A stretch of 64,000 nucleotides of DNA. Source: Eublepharis macularius (taxonomy: Eukaryota > Chordata > Lepidosauria > Squamata > Eublepharidae). Position numbers and translations under genes: made by a program. Location of the stretch: NCBI RefSeq assembly GCF_028583425.1, contig NC_072796.1:123911464-123975463 (forward strand), written 5' to 3'. Below the pieces are notes generated by a model. The model saw nothing but the letters and a program-made list of their open reading frames with translations. It had not been told where the DNA came from and did no database searches. Positions 1 to 9,180 of the stretch are shown here, one piece after another. Every line of letters starts with the position of its first letter. The stretch's first letter is position 1.

Positions 1-80
1 CTTCAGTTTGCAGGATCTGAGCAAGTCTGTTAATGACGGGATGTAGGTCAGAGGTGACTTGACGGCACATAACACATACA
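1..80 (+). mobile_element. 3' tail of a Bov-B LINE or Sauria-type SINE (truncated by window edge)
   Basis: The sequence matches, with changes, the ends of the better copies at 35940-36050 and 19394-19462: a stretch like gcaggatctgagcaagtctg, then aggtcagaggtgacttgacg and gcacataacacacac. In squamates this tail is shared by Bov-B LINEs and the SINEs they mobilise. The body lies outside the window. Confidence 0.65.
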
Positions 81-81
81 C

Positions 82-252
82 AGATTTCCAGGGTGTGAGC
101 TTTCGAGAGTCAAAGCTCCCTTCATCAGACTCCCTTCATCTGCCAAAGGGAGCTTGGACTCTCAAAAGCTCACACCCTGGAAATCTATTTGGTCTCAAAG
201 ATGCTGCTGGACCTGGATCTTGCTCTTCTATTACAGACCGACATGGCTACCA
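82..252. mobile_element. Head-to-head pair of Penelope-type terminal repeat fragments
   Basis: Bases 82-130 read on the - strand and bases 131-186 read on the + strand are copies of the same sequence (CTGATGAAGGGAGC..., then CTCTCGAAAGCTCACACCCTGG), so the two form a foldback. The + copy continues to about 252 through a degraded ...ggtgctactggac...agaccaacatggctac terminus like that of the intact element at 23774-26086. The region lies upstream of the first visible DEPTOR exon, so it is presumably intronic. Confidence 0.6.
101..128 (-). ncRNA. Hammerhead-ribozyme-like core in a Penelope terminal repeat
   Basis: On the - strand the order is CTGATGA (122-128), a short stem-loop whose arms GGGAG and CTCTC can pair, then GAAA (101-104). 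This is the order of conserved hammerhead core elements: CUGANGA, stem II, GAAA. One extra A sits between CTGATGA and stem II, and a convincing stem I was not found. It may be a weak or dead ribozyme. Penelope-like elements are known to carry hammerheads in their terminal repeats. Confidence 0.4.
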
Positions 253-529
253 TCTGAAACTGTCTGAATACAGAAGTGACTAGGTCTGTTTTTATCAGCT
301 TATTTTGCCACATGTGTAGACTAAACCTCAGCCATGGCTAACTAAACCTCAGCCATGGCCGTGACAAGATCAAGCTGTACCATGCTGCCTTCCCTCCCCT
401 GAAGTTGGATCCTAGGGATATTTTCATAGATTAGTCTTAAACTGATTAAGAGGAAACAACCCATATTAAGGAAATTCTTTCTCTATAGTCATTTTCCTGT
501 GTTGTTTCCTTGGAAGAAGAGGAAACTTA

Positions 530-695
530 GAGCCAAGCTACAAGTGACGAATGACACTTGCCTGGCAAGTGAACAGACCCACGTGTATTCCTCCCCACAA
601 GTGGAGCGCAAGTGAATGGCAAGTGAACAGGGAGGAATACACGTGAGTCTGTTCGCTTGCCAGGCAAGTGTCATTCGTCACTTGTCGCTTGGCTC
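530..695. mobile_element. Palindromic MITE, GAGCCAAGCTACAAGTGA family (Harbinger-like), copy 1
   Basis: The element begins GAGCCAAGCTACAAGTGACG and ends with its inverse complement CGTCACTTGTCGCTTGGCTC. The arms pair over about 65 bases, including the GGGAGGAATACACGTG segment. It is flanked by TTA (527-529 and 696-698), a 3-bp duplication as made by PIF/Harbinger transposons. There is no coding capacity. Confidence 0.7.
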
Positions 696-2300
696 TTATT
701 TGCAACGTCTTGAAGCTCAACTAGATGATATGGGCAAACAGAGGCCCCCAGTGGTTGTATCGAGTTGGGAAAAGGGTGCAAGAGGGAAAGCCAAAGTTCC
801 TCCTCCCCCTGCACCACCCTCATGAGCTAAATCCAGCCCTTCCCCACTTAAGAACATTAGTTCCCTGATTTTATAAGTGACAAGTCAGGTTGGGGGAGAC
901 TAATTGAGCCCTGCTACCTGCAATTTTCCAGAAAATTTCACAGGAGGTTCCTGCTACTCTACTACCGTGTTGCCCTTCACCTTTGAGTTGTGCTACTTAT
1001 GCAAACATAAATCCATGCCTACTGCAAAAGAGAAAGAGAGGCATTTGTAATGCAGGTGGGCATGCTGGGTGTGAGAGTCTCCTATAAATCAACCAAGGGG
1101 ATTCACACAGCCTCTTAAGATTTTGGGGAACTGGACTCTTTTAAAGCAAAACTTCCCCCCAGGAAATGACATAACAACATCACCGACCTCACTTTTTTAT
1201 TTGTCTCCCGCACCACTTGGACTAGGTGGGCCTAAAGACTAGGAGGAAGTGTTTTGTGGTGAACAAAAAGAACACGGAGATCATTGAGGCAGGAGTTGCA
1301 TAAAAATAACAAAAAATATTGGTTTCTGTACAGGTCGTTTTTAAAGAACAGTTCTGCGGCAGAGTCACTGGAGAAGCCTGGCTGAGGCCCTTGACCTTAA
1401 GCTAGTTATGGCTGTAGGTTGTCATTCGAATTCCCTTTAAGGCTTGTGCTTCTAAACAGGCTTTTCAATGCCTGGTCACCGGATTGGCTCCTTTCACACA
1501 TGCAGGACTCCTCCCACACCAGCCTGCCCTTTCCCAATTGGTACTAAATGGTACCAGCTCTGCTCATCACCAGAGACAGCCCTCACAACTGGGTATTCTG
1601 TTATTTCCCAGGGGTAGAGTTAAAGCACTCTGCCACGATACCAGGTGGTATTTTAAACTGTCTGCTGTCTTGCTGGGGCAGACCCGAACTGAATGCAGCT
1701 GTGTTTCCCTCCAGCAGTCTGCTGTTTCCCCCTGCTGAAGGGCGATTGGATGCTCCCACAGGCTCTGAGGGTCAAGACATCCCCCTGTCCTTCAGACTGG
1801 CCATTTTTTTTAACATATCCATTATAAACTGATATCTCTTTCGGAGGCATCCTAAGAAGGGTTGCACTGTTAGTTGTGTAAGTGCCACATGCTCTGAGAG
1901 TTCATCATGGAGGGAGGAGTGAATAAGTTAGAAAGGAGACCTCGGCTATGAAATCAGAATGACAGAAATTCGGAGGATATAAATACAGCGCTAGAATGAT
2001 GTCATCACAAAGGTCAATGGAAAGAAACTTGGAAGGGGGAGGAAGTGCTTAGCTTATTAAAAACATCTCTCATTACGCTAAAAAGGTAGTGAATCATCAA
2101 AATTATGGACTCATTAGAGACGATAAGATGCTCAGGAAATTGTCCTCCTCTTGAATTGTGGTAGGAAATTTGCTTATTACAGTAGATTATAATGTTCTGG
2201 TAATGGTTTTATGAATGAAGGTATGTTCCTTAAGGAAAACTGTGCTCTGGGGGACAAAAATAATTTTCTTCTTCCTTTGTATTTTCTTGCCCTTTGACAG
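696..2300. other. DEPTOR intron sequence, no recognised feature
   Basis: This is the 3' part of the intron before the first visible DEPTOR exon. It is unique-looking sequence with no exon matching the preceding DEPTOR exon, no RNA gene and no clear transposon. It ends in a pyrimidine-containing tract and acceptor AG at 2299-2300. Confidence 0.6.
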
Positions 2301-2435
2301 TGAGCCCCTCCAAGGAGATAAAGATCATCTCAGCAGTAAGGAGGAGCAGCATGAGCAGTTGTGGCAGCAGCGGATATTTCAGTAGCAGCCCAACCCTCAG
2401 CAGCAGCCCCCCAGTCCTGTGCAACCCCAAATCCG
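2301..2435 (+). CDS. DEPTOR: DEPTOR, fourth-from-last coding exon (serine-rich linker with beta-TrCP degron)
   Basis: DEPTOR binds the FAT region of mTOR through its C-terminal PDZ domain and inhibits mTORC1 and mTORC2. This exon encodes part of the linker between the second DEP domain and the PDZ domain, reading SPSKEIKIISAVRRSSMSSC and then GSSGYFSSSPTLSSSPPVLC. SSGYFS is the degron recognised by SCF-beta-TrCP once mTOR, CK1 and S6K/RSK kinases phosphorylate the serines (known for mammals). Here it is fully preserved. The acceptor is TTTGACAG and the donor is G|GTAAGG. The exon is 135 nt, starts with two bases of a split Val codon and ends with one base of the next, so it joins in frame to 5972. 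Upstream exons (both DEP domains) lie left of the window. Identification rests on remembered similarity to mammalian DEPTOR; I am very sure of it. Confidence 0.95.
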
Positions 2436-2675
2436 GTAAGGGCGCCAAGACCCCGTTTACATTGGGGAACGTTAGAATGTTGGCAGCTCTCTTTTACACA
2501 CAGAAACAAATCATGACTTCTATCTGCTGTGCGTAGAGACCTTTGGAGGGAGTTGGTTTGCTTTGGGTTACAAAAGACAGTGCCGCTAACTCAGAGTTGC
2601 AGTTCATGATCAGCAGGCTCACTGTTGCTGGACTGGACTGGATTGTGTTGGACTGAATGTTTGTATGCTCTCTCA

Positions 2676-2860
2676 GGGCCAAGCTACAAGTGATGAATCA
2701 CACTTGAATGGCAAGTGAACAGACTCGCGTGTATTCCTCCCTGTTCAATTGCGCTACATGATCGAGTGGAGTGCAAGTGGAGTGCAAGTGAACAGGGAGG
2801 AATACACGTGAGTCTGTCCACTTGCCGTTCAAGTGTGATTCATCACTTGTGGCTTGGCCC
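2676..2860. mobile_element. Palindromic MITE, GCCAAGCTACAAGTGA family, copy 2
   Basis: It begins GGGCCAAGCTACAAGTGATG and ends CATCACTTGTGGCTTGGCCC. The interior shares AAGTGAACAG and GAGGAATACACGTGAGTCTG with copy 1, so both belong to one subfamily. The flanks are TCA and TTA, an imperfect 3-bp duplication. It sits 240 bp downstream of the DEPTOR exon donor, in the intron. Confidence 0.65.
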
Positions 2861-3585
2861 TTAGATTAAAGAAAGAGAAACTCCCCGTATGTCCAGACTA
2901 ACAGGCTAGGGCCAAAGACTGAGTTAGAGCACATCCTCCTGATATGCTGAGTTTGAAAATGTTAGCGCGTTTGAGTGAGAAGGCATTCAAACACTCGATT
3001 CCTCTGTGCAGTCTGATATTATGCACTCCAGCCATAGGTACATCACGCAAGGGTAAGCGAATGTGTGTATTATATTTCTCTCTCTAGCTGCATATTTCTC
3101 ACTAGCTTTCCCCAGCTGAAAGCAGCACATGGCAGTCCTTGCACATGAGTGGAGATATGGTAAAAAATCTCCATGCAATTTGAAAAAAAAAATCAGGAGT
3201 TGGGCTTGCCTTGAAGTAAACTTGCAAGCATTTTCATAGTATGATGAAATCCAGCATGCTAGCCAAGGACTAGTATTTCAGACAGACTTGTAGGGCATTT
3301 TGAGGGCTAGTTCTTGTGACTGCTTGTTGCACAGTCCCTCAGGATTGTGCTGTCTTCAGTATACTGGTAACATGTTCAGAGGCAGTCATATACGGGTCAG
3401 CAGAACACAGAATTCAACTGTGATCATGTCCCCCAGAACCTAACATTGCCTGGATTCAACAATCAGTATTCATTGAGTTTCACACAGTGCTGACCTGCTA
3501 GCACCTTGGTATGTGTCGCGAGCATGTCGATATGATGGTGGCAGCTCATGCTAATGCATCTATCAACAAGGAGAATTGGCACTCA

Positions 3586-3787
3586 GATCCAAGCTACAAG
3601 TGAGGCCTGACACAGGTTGGACACTTGTCAGCTTCCCTCAAGTTTTGATGGGAAATGTAGGCATCCTGGTCTCGCAGCTGTAATGGAGAGCCAAGCTGTA
3701 AAACCAGGACGCCTACATTTCCCATCAAAACTTGAGGGAAGCTGACAAGTATCCAACCTGTGTAAAGCGTCACTTGTTGTTTGGCTC
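3586..3787. mobile_element. Palindromic MITE, same tips but a different interior, copy 3
   Basis: The outer bases (GATCCAAGCTACAAGTGAGG and CACTTGTTGTTTGGCTC) belong to the same terminal family. The arms beyond them are different: CTTCCCTCAAGTTTTGATGG, GGAAATGTAGGCATCCTG and their inverse. It is nearly identical to the copy at 6565-6766. It lies in a DEPTOR intron. Confidence 0.65.
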
Positions 3788-4431
3788 TTACTCAGGTAAA
3801 AATCTCAGTTATCAGCTGGCTTAACCAGTTTGCAGATCACTATAATTTTCTGCATTACTCAATTGAAACATAGTTTGGTGACGGCAAGCACATGTATGAT
3901 TTATTACGAGCTGTTAATTAAAAAGGGCAGCGTATGAAACGGGAGAGCAATAAAGTGATAAAGCTGTGAGTGCGTGGAATTAGGAATATTTCCAGCAATT
4001 ACACGTGTCGGTATTTGACAAGTCCTGCTTTAGCAGGATGAAAGCAGTCAGTGTTGGAGCTTGTTTTCTTTCTGAATAATTTCCTGTGTCTCCCTACTGC
4101 TCTTCCTGAAACCAAAACAAATCAAAACAAAAAGATGATCAAGAAATCTGTTGCTGCCATTCACTCTTCATTCACTCTAAAGGGAGATTTGAATATCAAA
4201 ACACAATCTTGTGGTTTCCTTCCTCACATCTATCATCTGTCCTGCATGAGTGAACCCTGACTGGTAGCTAGACATCAGAATTAACCTTTGGACATGAGTC
4301 AAAGTTCCCCTTCCTTCTGAAAGGCATCAACACAGTTTTACTTTCTTGGGTTCATAATGGCTCATGAAGTAAGCGGACACCTTTTTATGAAAAGACGCTT
4401 GCTCCTGCCAGTGCAAAATAAAGCTAACAAG

Positions 4432-4593
4432 GGCCCTTTTCACACTGCTTACTTGCTGCCGGAACGTCGTGAAATATCGTGCAAAAAACGCGGAAGATAG
4501 CATCTTCTCGCGAGAGTTTTGCGCGACATCTTCTGCGTTTTTGCACGATATTTTGCGACGTTCTGGTAGCAGGTAAGCAGTGTGGAAAGGGCC
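4432..4593. mobile_element. Foldback MITE with CpG-rich centre
   Basis: Two inverted arms of about 66 bases face each other, beginning GGCCCTTTTCACACTGCTTA and ending TAAGCAGTGTGGAAAGGGCC. They share AACGTCG, ATATCGTGCAAAAA and GAAGAT. The loop holds the palindrome TCTCGCGAGA and GCGCG. It is strikingly CpG-rich against the AT-rich intron around it. I could not settle the target duplication, so the transposon superfamily is open. Confidence 0.6.
4506..4515. promoter_or_regulatory. TCTCGCGAGA palindrome (BANP/ZBTB33-type motif)
   Basis: This is an exact 10-base match to the palindrome bound by BANP (and linked to ZBTB33) at CpG-island promoters in mammals. Here it lies in the loop of the foldback MITE at 4432-4593, inside a DEPTOR intron. 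The match is certain; any binding or activity is inference. Confidence 0.4.
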
Positions 4594-5971
4594 AAGATTT
4601 CATCATAACTGACGTAGAGCTGCAGAGAAAGTCAAGTGGAGGAAACTGGAAGCGGCACGAGAGGGTAAAGCACTGTCTTTCTTGCTCAGGGTTTCTCCCC
4701 TGCAAATTCTCTTCCCCTCCCCTCCCACAGTAACATCATCCTTCTTTGCTGGCATAGAGGTACCTTGGGCCTCAGTGGGACCTACGTCTAAACGAATATG
4801 CATAGAGCAAGACTATATAAATGATATTATTCTGCATCTTTATAGGACTTAACTTTCCCACGGCAGCATGAGCTATCAAGAGGAATGGAATCTTCACATC
4901 CAAATATTTTCTCCCTTGTTTATGTGAACACTGGGATTCAGCAGAATCATATTTTAAAACTACACAACATCTTTTCCACATTGCCTCCCCCACCACCCCA
5001 CTCCAAGATTGCTTGGATTTTTGACAAATGAAGCATATGTAGCTTATTTTCACAGTTTCGTGTCTTTCATATTGAACAAGCAGGTACCCACTGGGTAAGG
5101 CCACTGCACTGGCCATGAAAAATCCACGCACCACAAAGCTGATACACACTGTGCAGAGTACATGGGTTGGGTCCAGGGTCTCCACCCTGTGTCTTGTGTA
5201 ACAGTCAAATGTGCTTTGCAGGCTCTTTTCAATTCCCACATGCGTGGTGCCTGATTCAGATAACACCACCTTCCAGATCTGAAGCAGTGTGTGTGTGGGG
5301 GGGCGGGGGGTGGTAACATGCAAGTTTCCCCACCGGCCAAATAATGCACACCCAGGACTGCTGAAGCTTGGAAAAATGGCGCAGAGGGGAGGGGCAGCAC
5401 TGAATCCTCTTCTCCATGGGTGCCACAGTTGTGATCTGAATTGTGCACTATGCGCACAGAAACTAAGGGCAACCTGCCATTCCTGTATGACCGAGGACAC
5501 AGGGTGGGGACCCTGGATCTTTTTTGCATTTCCTCGTGATGCTCAGGGCAGGTAATTTGATACCAGATTCAGATATCAATCTGTATCAAACCAGAAGGTC
5601 TTCAACCTGCACCGTGCGCAAAGGAAGGGAGGGAGGGGAAGGGACACAAGAGCTCAGACACGTTAAAAGCTGAGTCTCATCACAAATGAACCAAGGGTTG
5701 TCCTTGATGTTTGAACGTAGCCTATAGACATTTAAATTGGAGAGAAGAGACTAGGGAACAGCACTGATTCCCAGATCTTTAGTCCAGTGGTGAAAGGGAG
5801 CAGATAAGGAGCACTGGCTAAAACAGTTTGTCCATGTTTGTTGCTGAACTTCCACGTTCCCAGGAAACACTCCGGGAGCTCAGAAAAAGCATGCCATACA
5901 ATTCTCCTCATTGATTCAGTCCTAGCCTCCAGGAAGAGCTCTTATTTGACACCCTCCGTTTGTCTTTACAG
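4594..5971. other. DEPTOR intron; contains a 346-bp unit bounded by a 22-bp inverted repeat
   Basis: Bases 5172-5193 and 5496-5517 are inverse complements at 21 of 22 positions (TCCAGGGTCTCCACCCTGTG...), so they may mark the ends of an unrecognised short element. A G-rich run lies at 5296-5312. The long - strand open frame across 4772-5500 has no recognisable family and is taken as chance. The intron ends with the pyrimidine tract CTCCGTTTGTCTTTACAG. Confidence 0.45.
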
Positions 5972-6042
5972 TGTTAAAGAGACCGGTGACTGCTGATGAA
6001 CTTCTGATGCCCGGGGCTCCATATGCCAGGAAAACCTTCACA
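5972..6042 (+). CDS. DEPTOR: DEPTOR, third-from-last coding exon (start of the PDZ domain)
   Basis: The exon is 71 nt and encodes, after the split Val codon, LKRPVTADELLMPGAPYARK and then TFT. This is the entry into the DEPTOR PDZ domain; the basic/aromatic APYARKTFT forms the first beta strand. The acceptor is TTTACAG and the donor ACA|GTATGT. Phase is right on both sides: two bases complete the Val codon begun at 2435, and the exon ends on a codon boundary so that 7073 starts a new codon. The spacing from the previous exon is 3.5 kb. Confidence 0.94.
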
Positions 6043-6129
6043 GTATGTCTCCACTTTGCATGCTTCACTTCTGTTATCTTAATGCATAGGATATTTTGTT
6101 CCTGTGTCGTATTGCTCAGTTGTTCACAC

Positions 6130-6533
6130 ACAAGGGCAGTCCTAATCAATGGGCCACAGAGGCAGCTATCCCAGGCCCCACACTGAGGACACCCCATGGC
6201 CAAAAAACCCCAGCAGAGGGGGGCAGGTGGCTTGGCAGTGGCAGCCCTATCTAAGGCTCAGGCAGTAGGCTCGGTGGTAGTGGCCACTCACAACTGCCCA
6301 TTCTGAATCTCAAACACCATGTTATGAACTGATAACACACAGTACAAAGTTTACTTGTAACAGTGCTTAATTGCCTGATACAAAATGTACAGGCAGACAT
6401 ATGACCACAAACCCTTGATTGGACCCTCTTGGCAGGGGGTGGGGCTCAGCAGCGGGTGGCCGTGATTCTGGGGCTTCATCCTGGATTTCTGGCCGGGGCT
6501 CCAGACCCACTAAGACCACCCCTGTTCACACAA
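6130..6533. mobile_element. Degraded DNA-element-like repeat ending ctaagaccacccctg
   Basis: The stretch shares caatgggccacagaggcagc, ccagcagaggggggcagg, attctggggc and a terminal ctaagaccacccctg with the regions at 26285-26570 and 43713-44046. The last has a matching start, CAGGGTTGGTCTTAG. It looks like an old nonautonomous hAT-type repeat. The left end is not resolved. Confidence 0.35.
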
Positions 6534-6564
6534 TCATTCTTAAGGTGGCATGAACTATATCCTA

Positions 6565-6766
6565 GAGCCAAGCTACAAGTGACACCTGACACAGGTTGGA
6601 CACTTGTCAGCTTCCCTCAAGTTTTGATGGGAAATGTAGGTGTCCTGATTTTACAGCTTGGCTCTCCATTACAGCTGCAAGACTAGGATGCCTACATTTC
6701 CCATCAAAACTTGAGGGAAGCTGACAAGTGTCCAACCTGTGTCAGGCGTCACTTGTAGCTTTTCTC
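6565..6766. mobile_element. Palindromic MITE, copy 4 (same subfamily as 3586-3787)
   Basis: It opens GAGCCAAGCTACAAGTGACA and closes with a degraded inverse (GTCACTTGTAGCTTTTCTC). The arms contain CTTCCCTCAAGTTTTGATGG and its complement, with loop ACAGCTTGGCTCTCCATTAC. It is flanked by CTA on both sides (6562-6564 and 6767-6769), an exact 3-bp duplication that supports a Harbinger-type origin. It lies between the two DEPTOR PDZ exons. Confidence 0.7.
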
Positions 6767-7072
6767 CTAGTCTTCATGTTACAGTTCCATCTACAGGGTC
6801 TAATGTGGCCATAGCCTCGTGCCATTATTACTTTTGATAGATTGCTGCCCCACCGATACAATGGGGTGGGCTGTACATATGGGGAAGCCCCTATATCAGA
6901 GTCACTTGCATTACCAACCAGTTTGAGCCTCTCCGGATGCAAACTGACTGACACAGTGCGTTTTTGGCAGAGCCAAGTAAACATGGACTGCACTTCTGTT
7001 ATTTTGTTTTGCTCTTGAAACGGCAGGCGCAAGAGAGTTAAAGCAAGTATTTCTCTGTCTTTCCCTCTCAAG

Positions 7073-7177
7073 GTTGTAGGCGATGCTGTCGGGTGGGGGT
7101 TTGTTGTGCGTGGGAGCAAGCCTTGCCACGTTCAAGCCGTGGATCCCAGCGGCCCAGCAGCTGCAGCAGGAATGAAG
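7073..7177 (+). CDS. DEPTOR: DEPTOR, penultimate coding exon (core of the PDZ domain)
   Basis: There are exactly 35 codons (105 nt), phase 0 at both ends: VVGDAVGWGFVVRGSKPCHV followed by QAVDPSGPAAAAGMK. GWGF is the PDZ carboxylate-binding loop (the GLGF position), and the AVDPSGPAAAAGMK stretch is the typical second half of a PDZ fold. This domain contacts the mTOR FAT region in mammals. The acceptor is CCCTCTCAAG and the donor AAG|GTAATT. The only differences I recall from the mammalian protein are conservative (Val for Ile). Confidence 0.95.
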
Positions 7178-8694
7178 GTAATTTTATCTAACATCGTGAT
7201 AAAGTAGTTGGGTTGCCATGTGTTCAGGGCTGCTTCACATGTGATAGACATCATACACAGGAAGCTGTTCCCTATAGGCAGTAACACCAAGCCCCATGAG
7301 CGTCATCACGGGCAGTAATTACAGAAAATACATTACCCATAGCTTTGGTTGCTTTCACACGAATGTTGTGCTCTGTGCTCCCTGGTCAAACTGCAGTGGG
7401 GTTTGGGGGGGGGCTTCTACATGACATTACGCAGTTGCCCACCTTCCAGGTTCTTCTCACCTTTGCTGCACTTCCCCCAAAACTTGTTCTGGTAGATCTT
7501 TCCTGGAAGGTTGTACTCAAAGAAGTTTTAGGGACAGTGTGGGTGGGAAAGTATAGATTTCCGCATTTCCTTGCTCACATCTAGCAACATTTAACTTCCT
7601 CTTACACCTGCCATTCCCCACCCCGAAGAAGGCTTTTTGCCATTTATTTAAAAAATGGCAATAGGTATATTGCTACAGCAGCATTACAGTGTAGCCACAA
7701 TTCCTTCGGCAGTGGGTCTATCGCTACAGCAGCATTGCACTACAGACACTATTACCTGCCACCATTTATTTAAAGCAGGCAAAAAGTATTTCAGCAGTGG
7801 GTGCAGGAGTGGAGGAAAGAACAGAGAATCGCCATCATTGCTATGAGAGCACAAGAGGGCAGCTGCCTAGGTCTGTGTCGAAGTTGCACGCTGCTTCCTT
7901 CCATAAGTGTTTTCATGTCAGAATCTGAATCTGCCGTAGTTAACAAAGCTTGCCCTTCCATTTTCCTCTCCCAATGTGAATTTTCTTTGCAAGTATAGAC
8001 ATTAAAAAGCTTCTTCAGATTTGGCATAGTAATAAAAGCTGGCAATGGAGAGGAATCTGTCCTTTTCTAAGAAGTGCTCTCCGCCAGAGTTGCTTGGAAC
8101 ACTCAACTAGACCAAGAAAACTTGGCAAGGATGAAAAGGGCAAGAATCTGAAGAAGAGCCAAGGCTCAGCACTTCGCTTTGGAGAAGAGCCTTCAGCTCC
8201 AAGGCAGGCCCCCTCCTCCTCCCTTCTGTATTTGTTTAGAAAGACTCTCGATCCTTCTTCCCTCCATGCCTCGCGTGGTATACTTCCTCTCCTGACGCCA
8301 CGAGGCGCAAACCCCTAAGGGCAGGACTCGTGCCCTGCAGCTCAGCATATGCCCTTGATGGCCTCTTGTTACAAAGTGCTGGAAAGAAGACAGGCTGGAA
8401 AAGCAGCAGAGCTCCTTGTGTTTTGTAAGGTGGTGGTGGAGGGGAGTTATCCAAAAGCAACCAATCTCAGTAGATTCTGGAGCAAAGCCTGAAACAATCC
8501 CTTATTGCAAAGGGAGAAAATAGCCAGAGGTGAATTCCCAGCAAAAAGGGGGTGGTAGGGCTGAAGTCTGTTTGGAAACACCACCCCATAGTCTCCTGTT
8601 TCCACCCCCCTCAATTCCTGATATGTGGGACTCTCTGCAGTTAGTGGTATTTTCTTGGCAATGGAAAGAGATGCTGGAACACAAGGGAACCATG
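7178..8694. other. DEPTOR last intron, first part; short imperfect repeats only
   Basis: Two imperfect direct copies of tatcgctacagcagcattgc lie at about 7668-7690 and 7720-7740, framed by inverted gccatttatttaaa blocks (7640 and 7762). This suggests a small degraded element. No exon or RNA gene was recognised. Confidence 0.4.
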
Positions 8695-8914
8695 TAGGCT
8701 TGCCAACCTCCGGGTGGTAGCTAGAGATCTCCCAGAATTACGACTGATCTCCAGGTGACAGAGATCAGTTCCCCTGGAGAAAATGGCAGTTCTGGACAGT
8801 GGATTCTATAGGATTATAAACTGCTGAGCTCCAGCCCCTCCCCAAACCCCATCCTCCCCAAGCTCTACCCCCCCAAATCTCCAGGTTTTTCCCTACCTGG
8901 ACCTGGCAACCCTA
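8695..8914. mobile_element. GGTTGCCAG-family short DNA-element repeat
   Basis: This is a common squamate interspersed repeat. It starts GCTTGCCAACCTCCGGGTGG, holds GATCTCCAGGTGACAGAGATCAGTTCCCCTGGAG in segments, and ends with the inverse CTGGCAACCCTA. The short inverted tips and internal ctggagat/atctccag pairing suggest a nonautonomous DNA element. It has no coding capacity. Other copies lie at 8990, 22268, 31360, 34814, 39058, 42091 and 43361. Confidence 0.6.
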
Positions 8915-8989
8915 GAACCACAGCACAGATGACATGTGTTTGCCATCTGCATCACCTTAGCCTGGTCCTTCCTCATCCCCTTCTTATAG

Positions 8990-9180
8990 AATTGCCAACT
9001 CTTGCTTCGGAAATTCCTGGAGATTTGAGAACAGTACTTGGAGAGGGGTGGGATTTGGGGAGGGAGTTATGTGATGTCATAGAATCCACACTCCGAAGCT
9101 GCCATTTCATCTCCAGTAGTCTGGAGCTCAGTTGTAATTCTGGGAGAACTCGAGGCTGCAGCTAGTGGCTGGCAACCCCA
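8990..9180. mobile_element. GGTTGCCAG-family repeat, second adjacent copy (opposite orientation)
   Basis: It begins attgccaactcttgcttcgg, carries tggagatttg and gtcatagaatccacactccg, and ends ctggcaacccca. Relative to the copy 75 bp to its left it reads in reverse, so the pair forms an inverted arrangement in the DEPTOR intron. Confidence 0.55.

Noticed and set aside
4772-5500. 242-codon open frame on the - strand
   Set aside because: It crosses a G-run and part of an inverted-repeat unit, has no recognisable domain and low-complexity composition, and lies inside a DEPTOR intron. Taken as chance.
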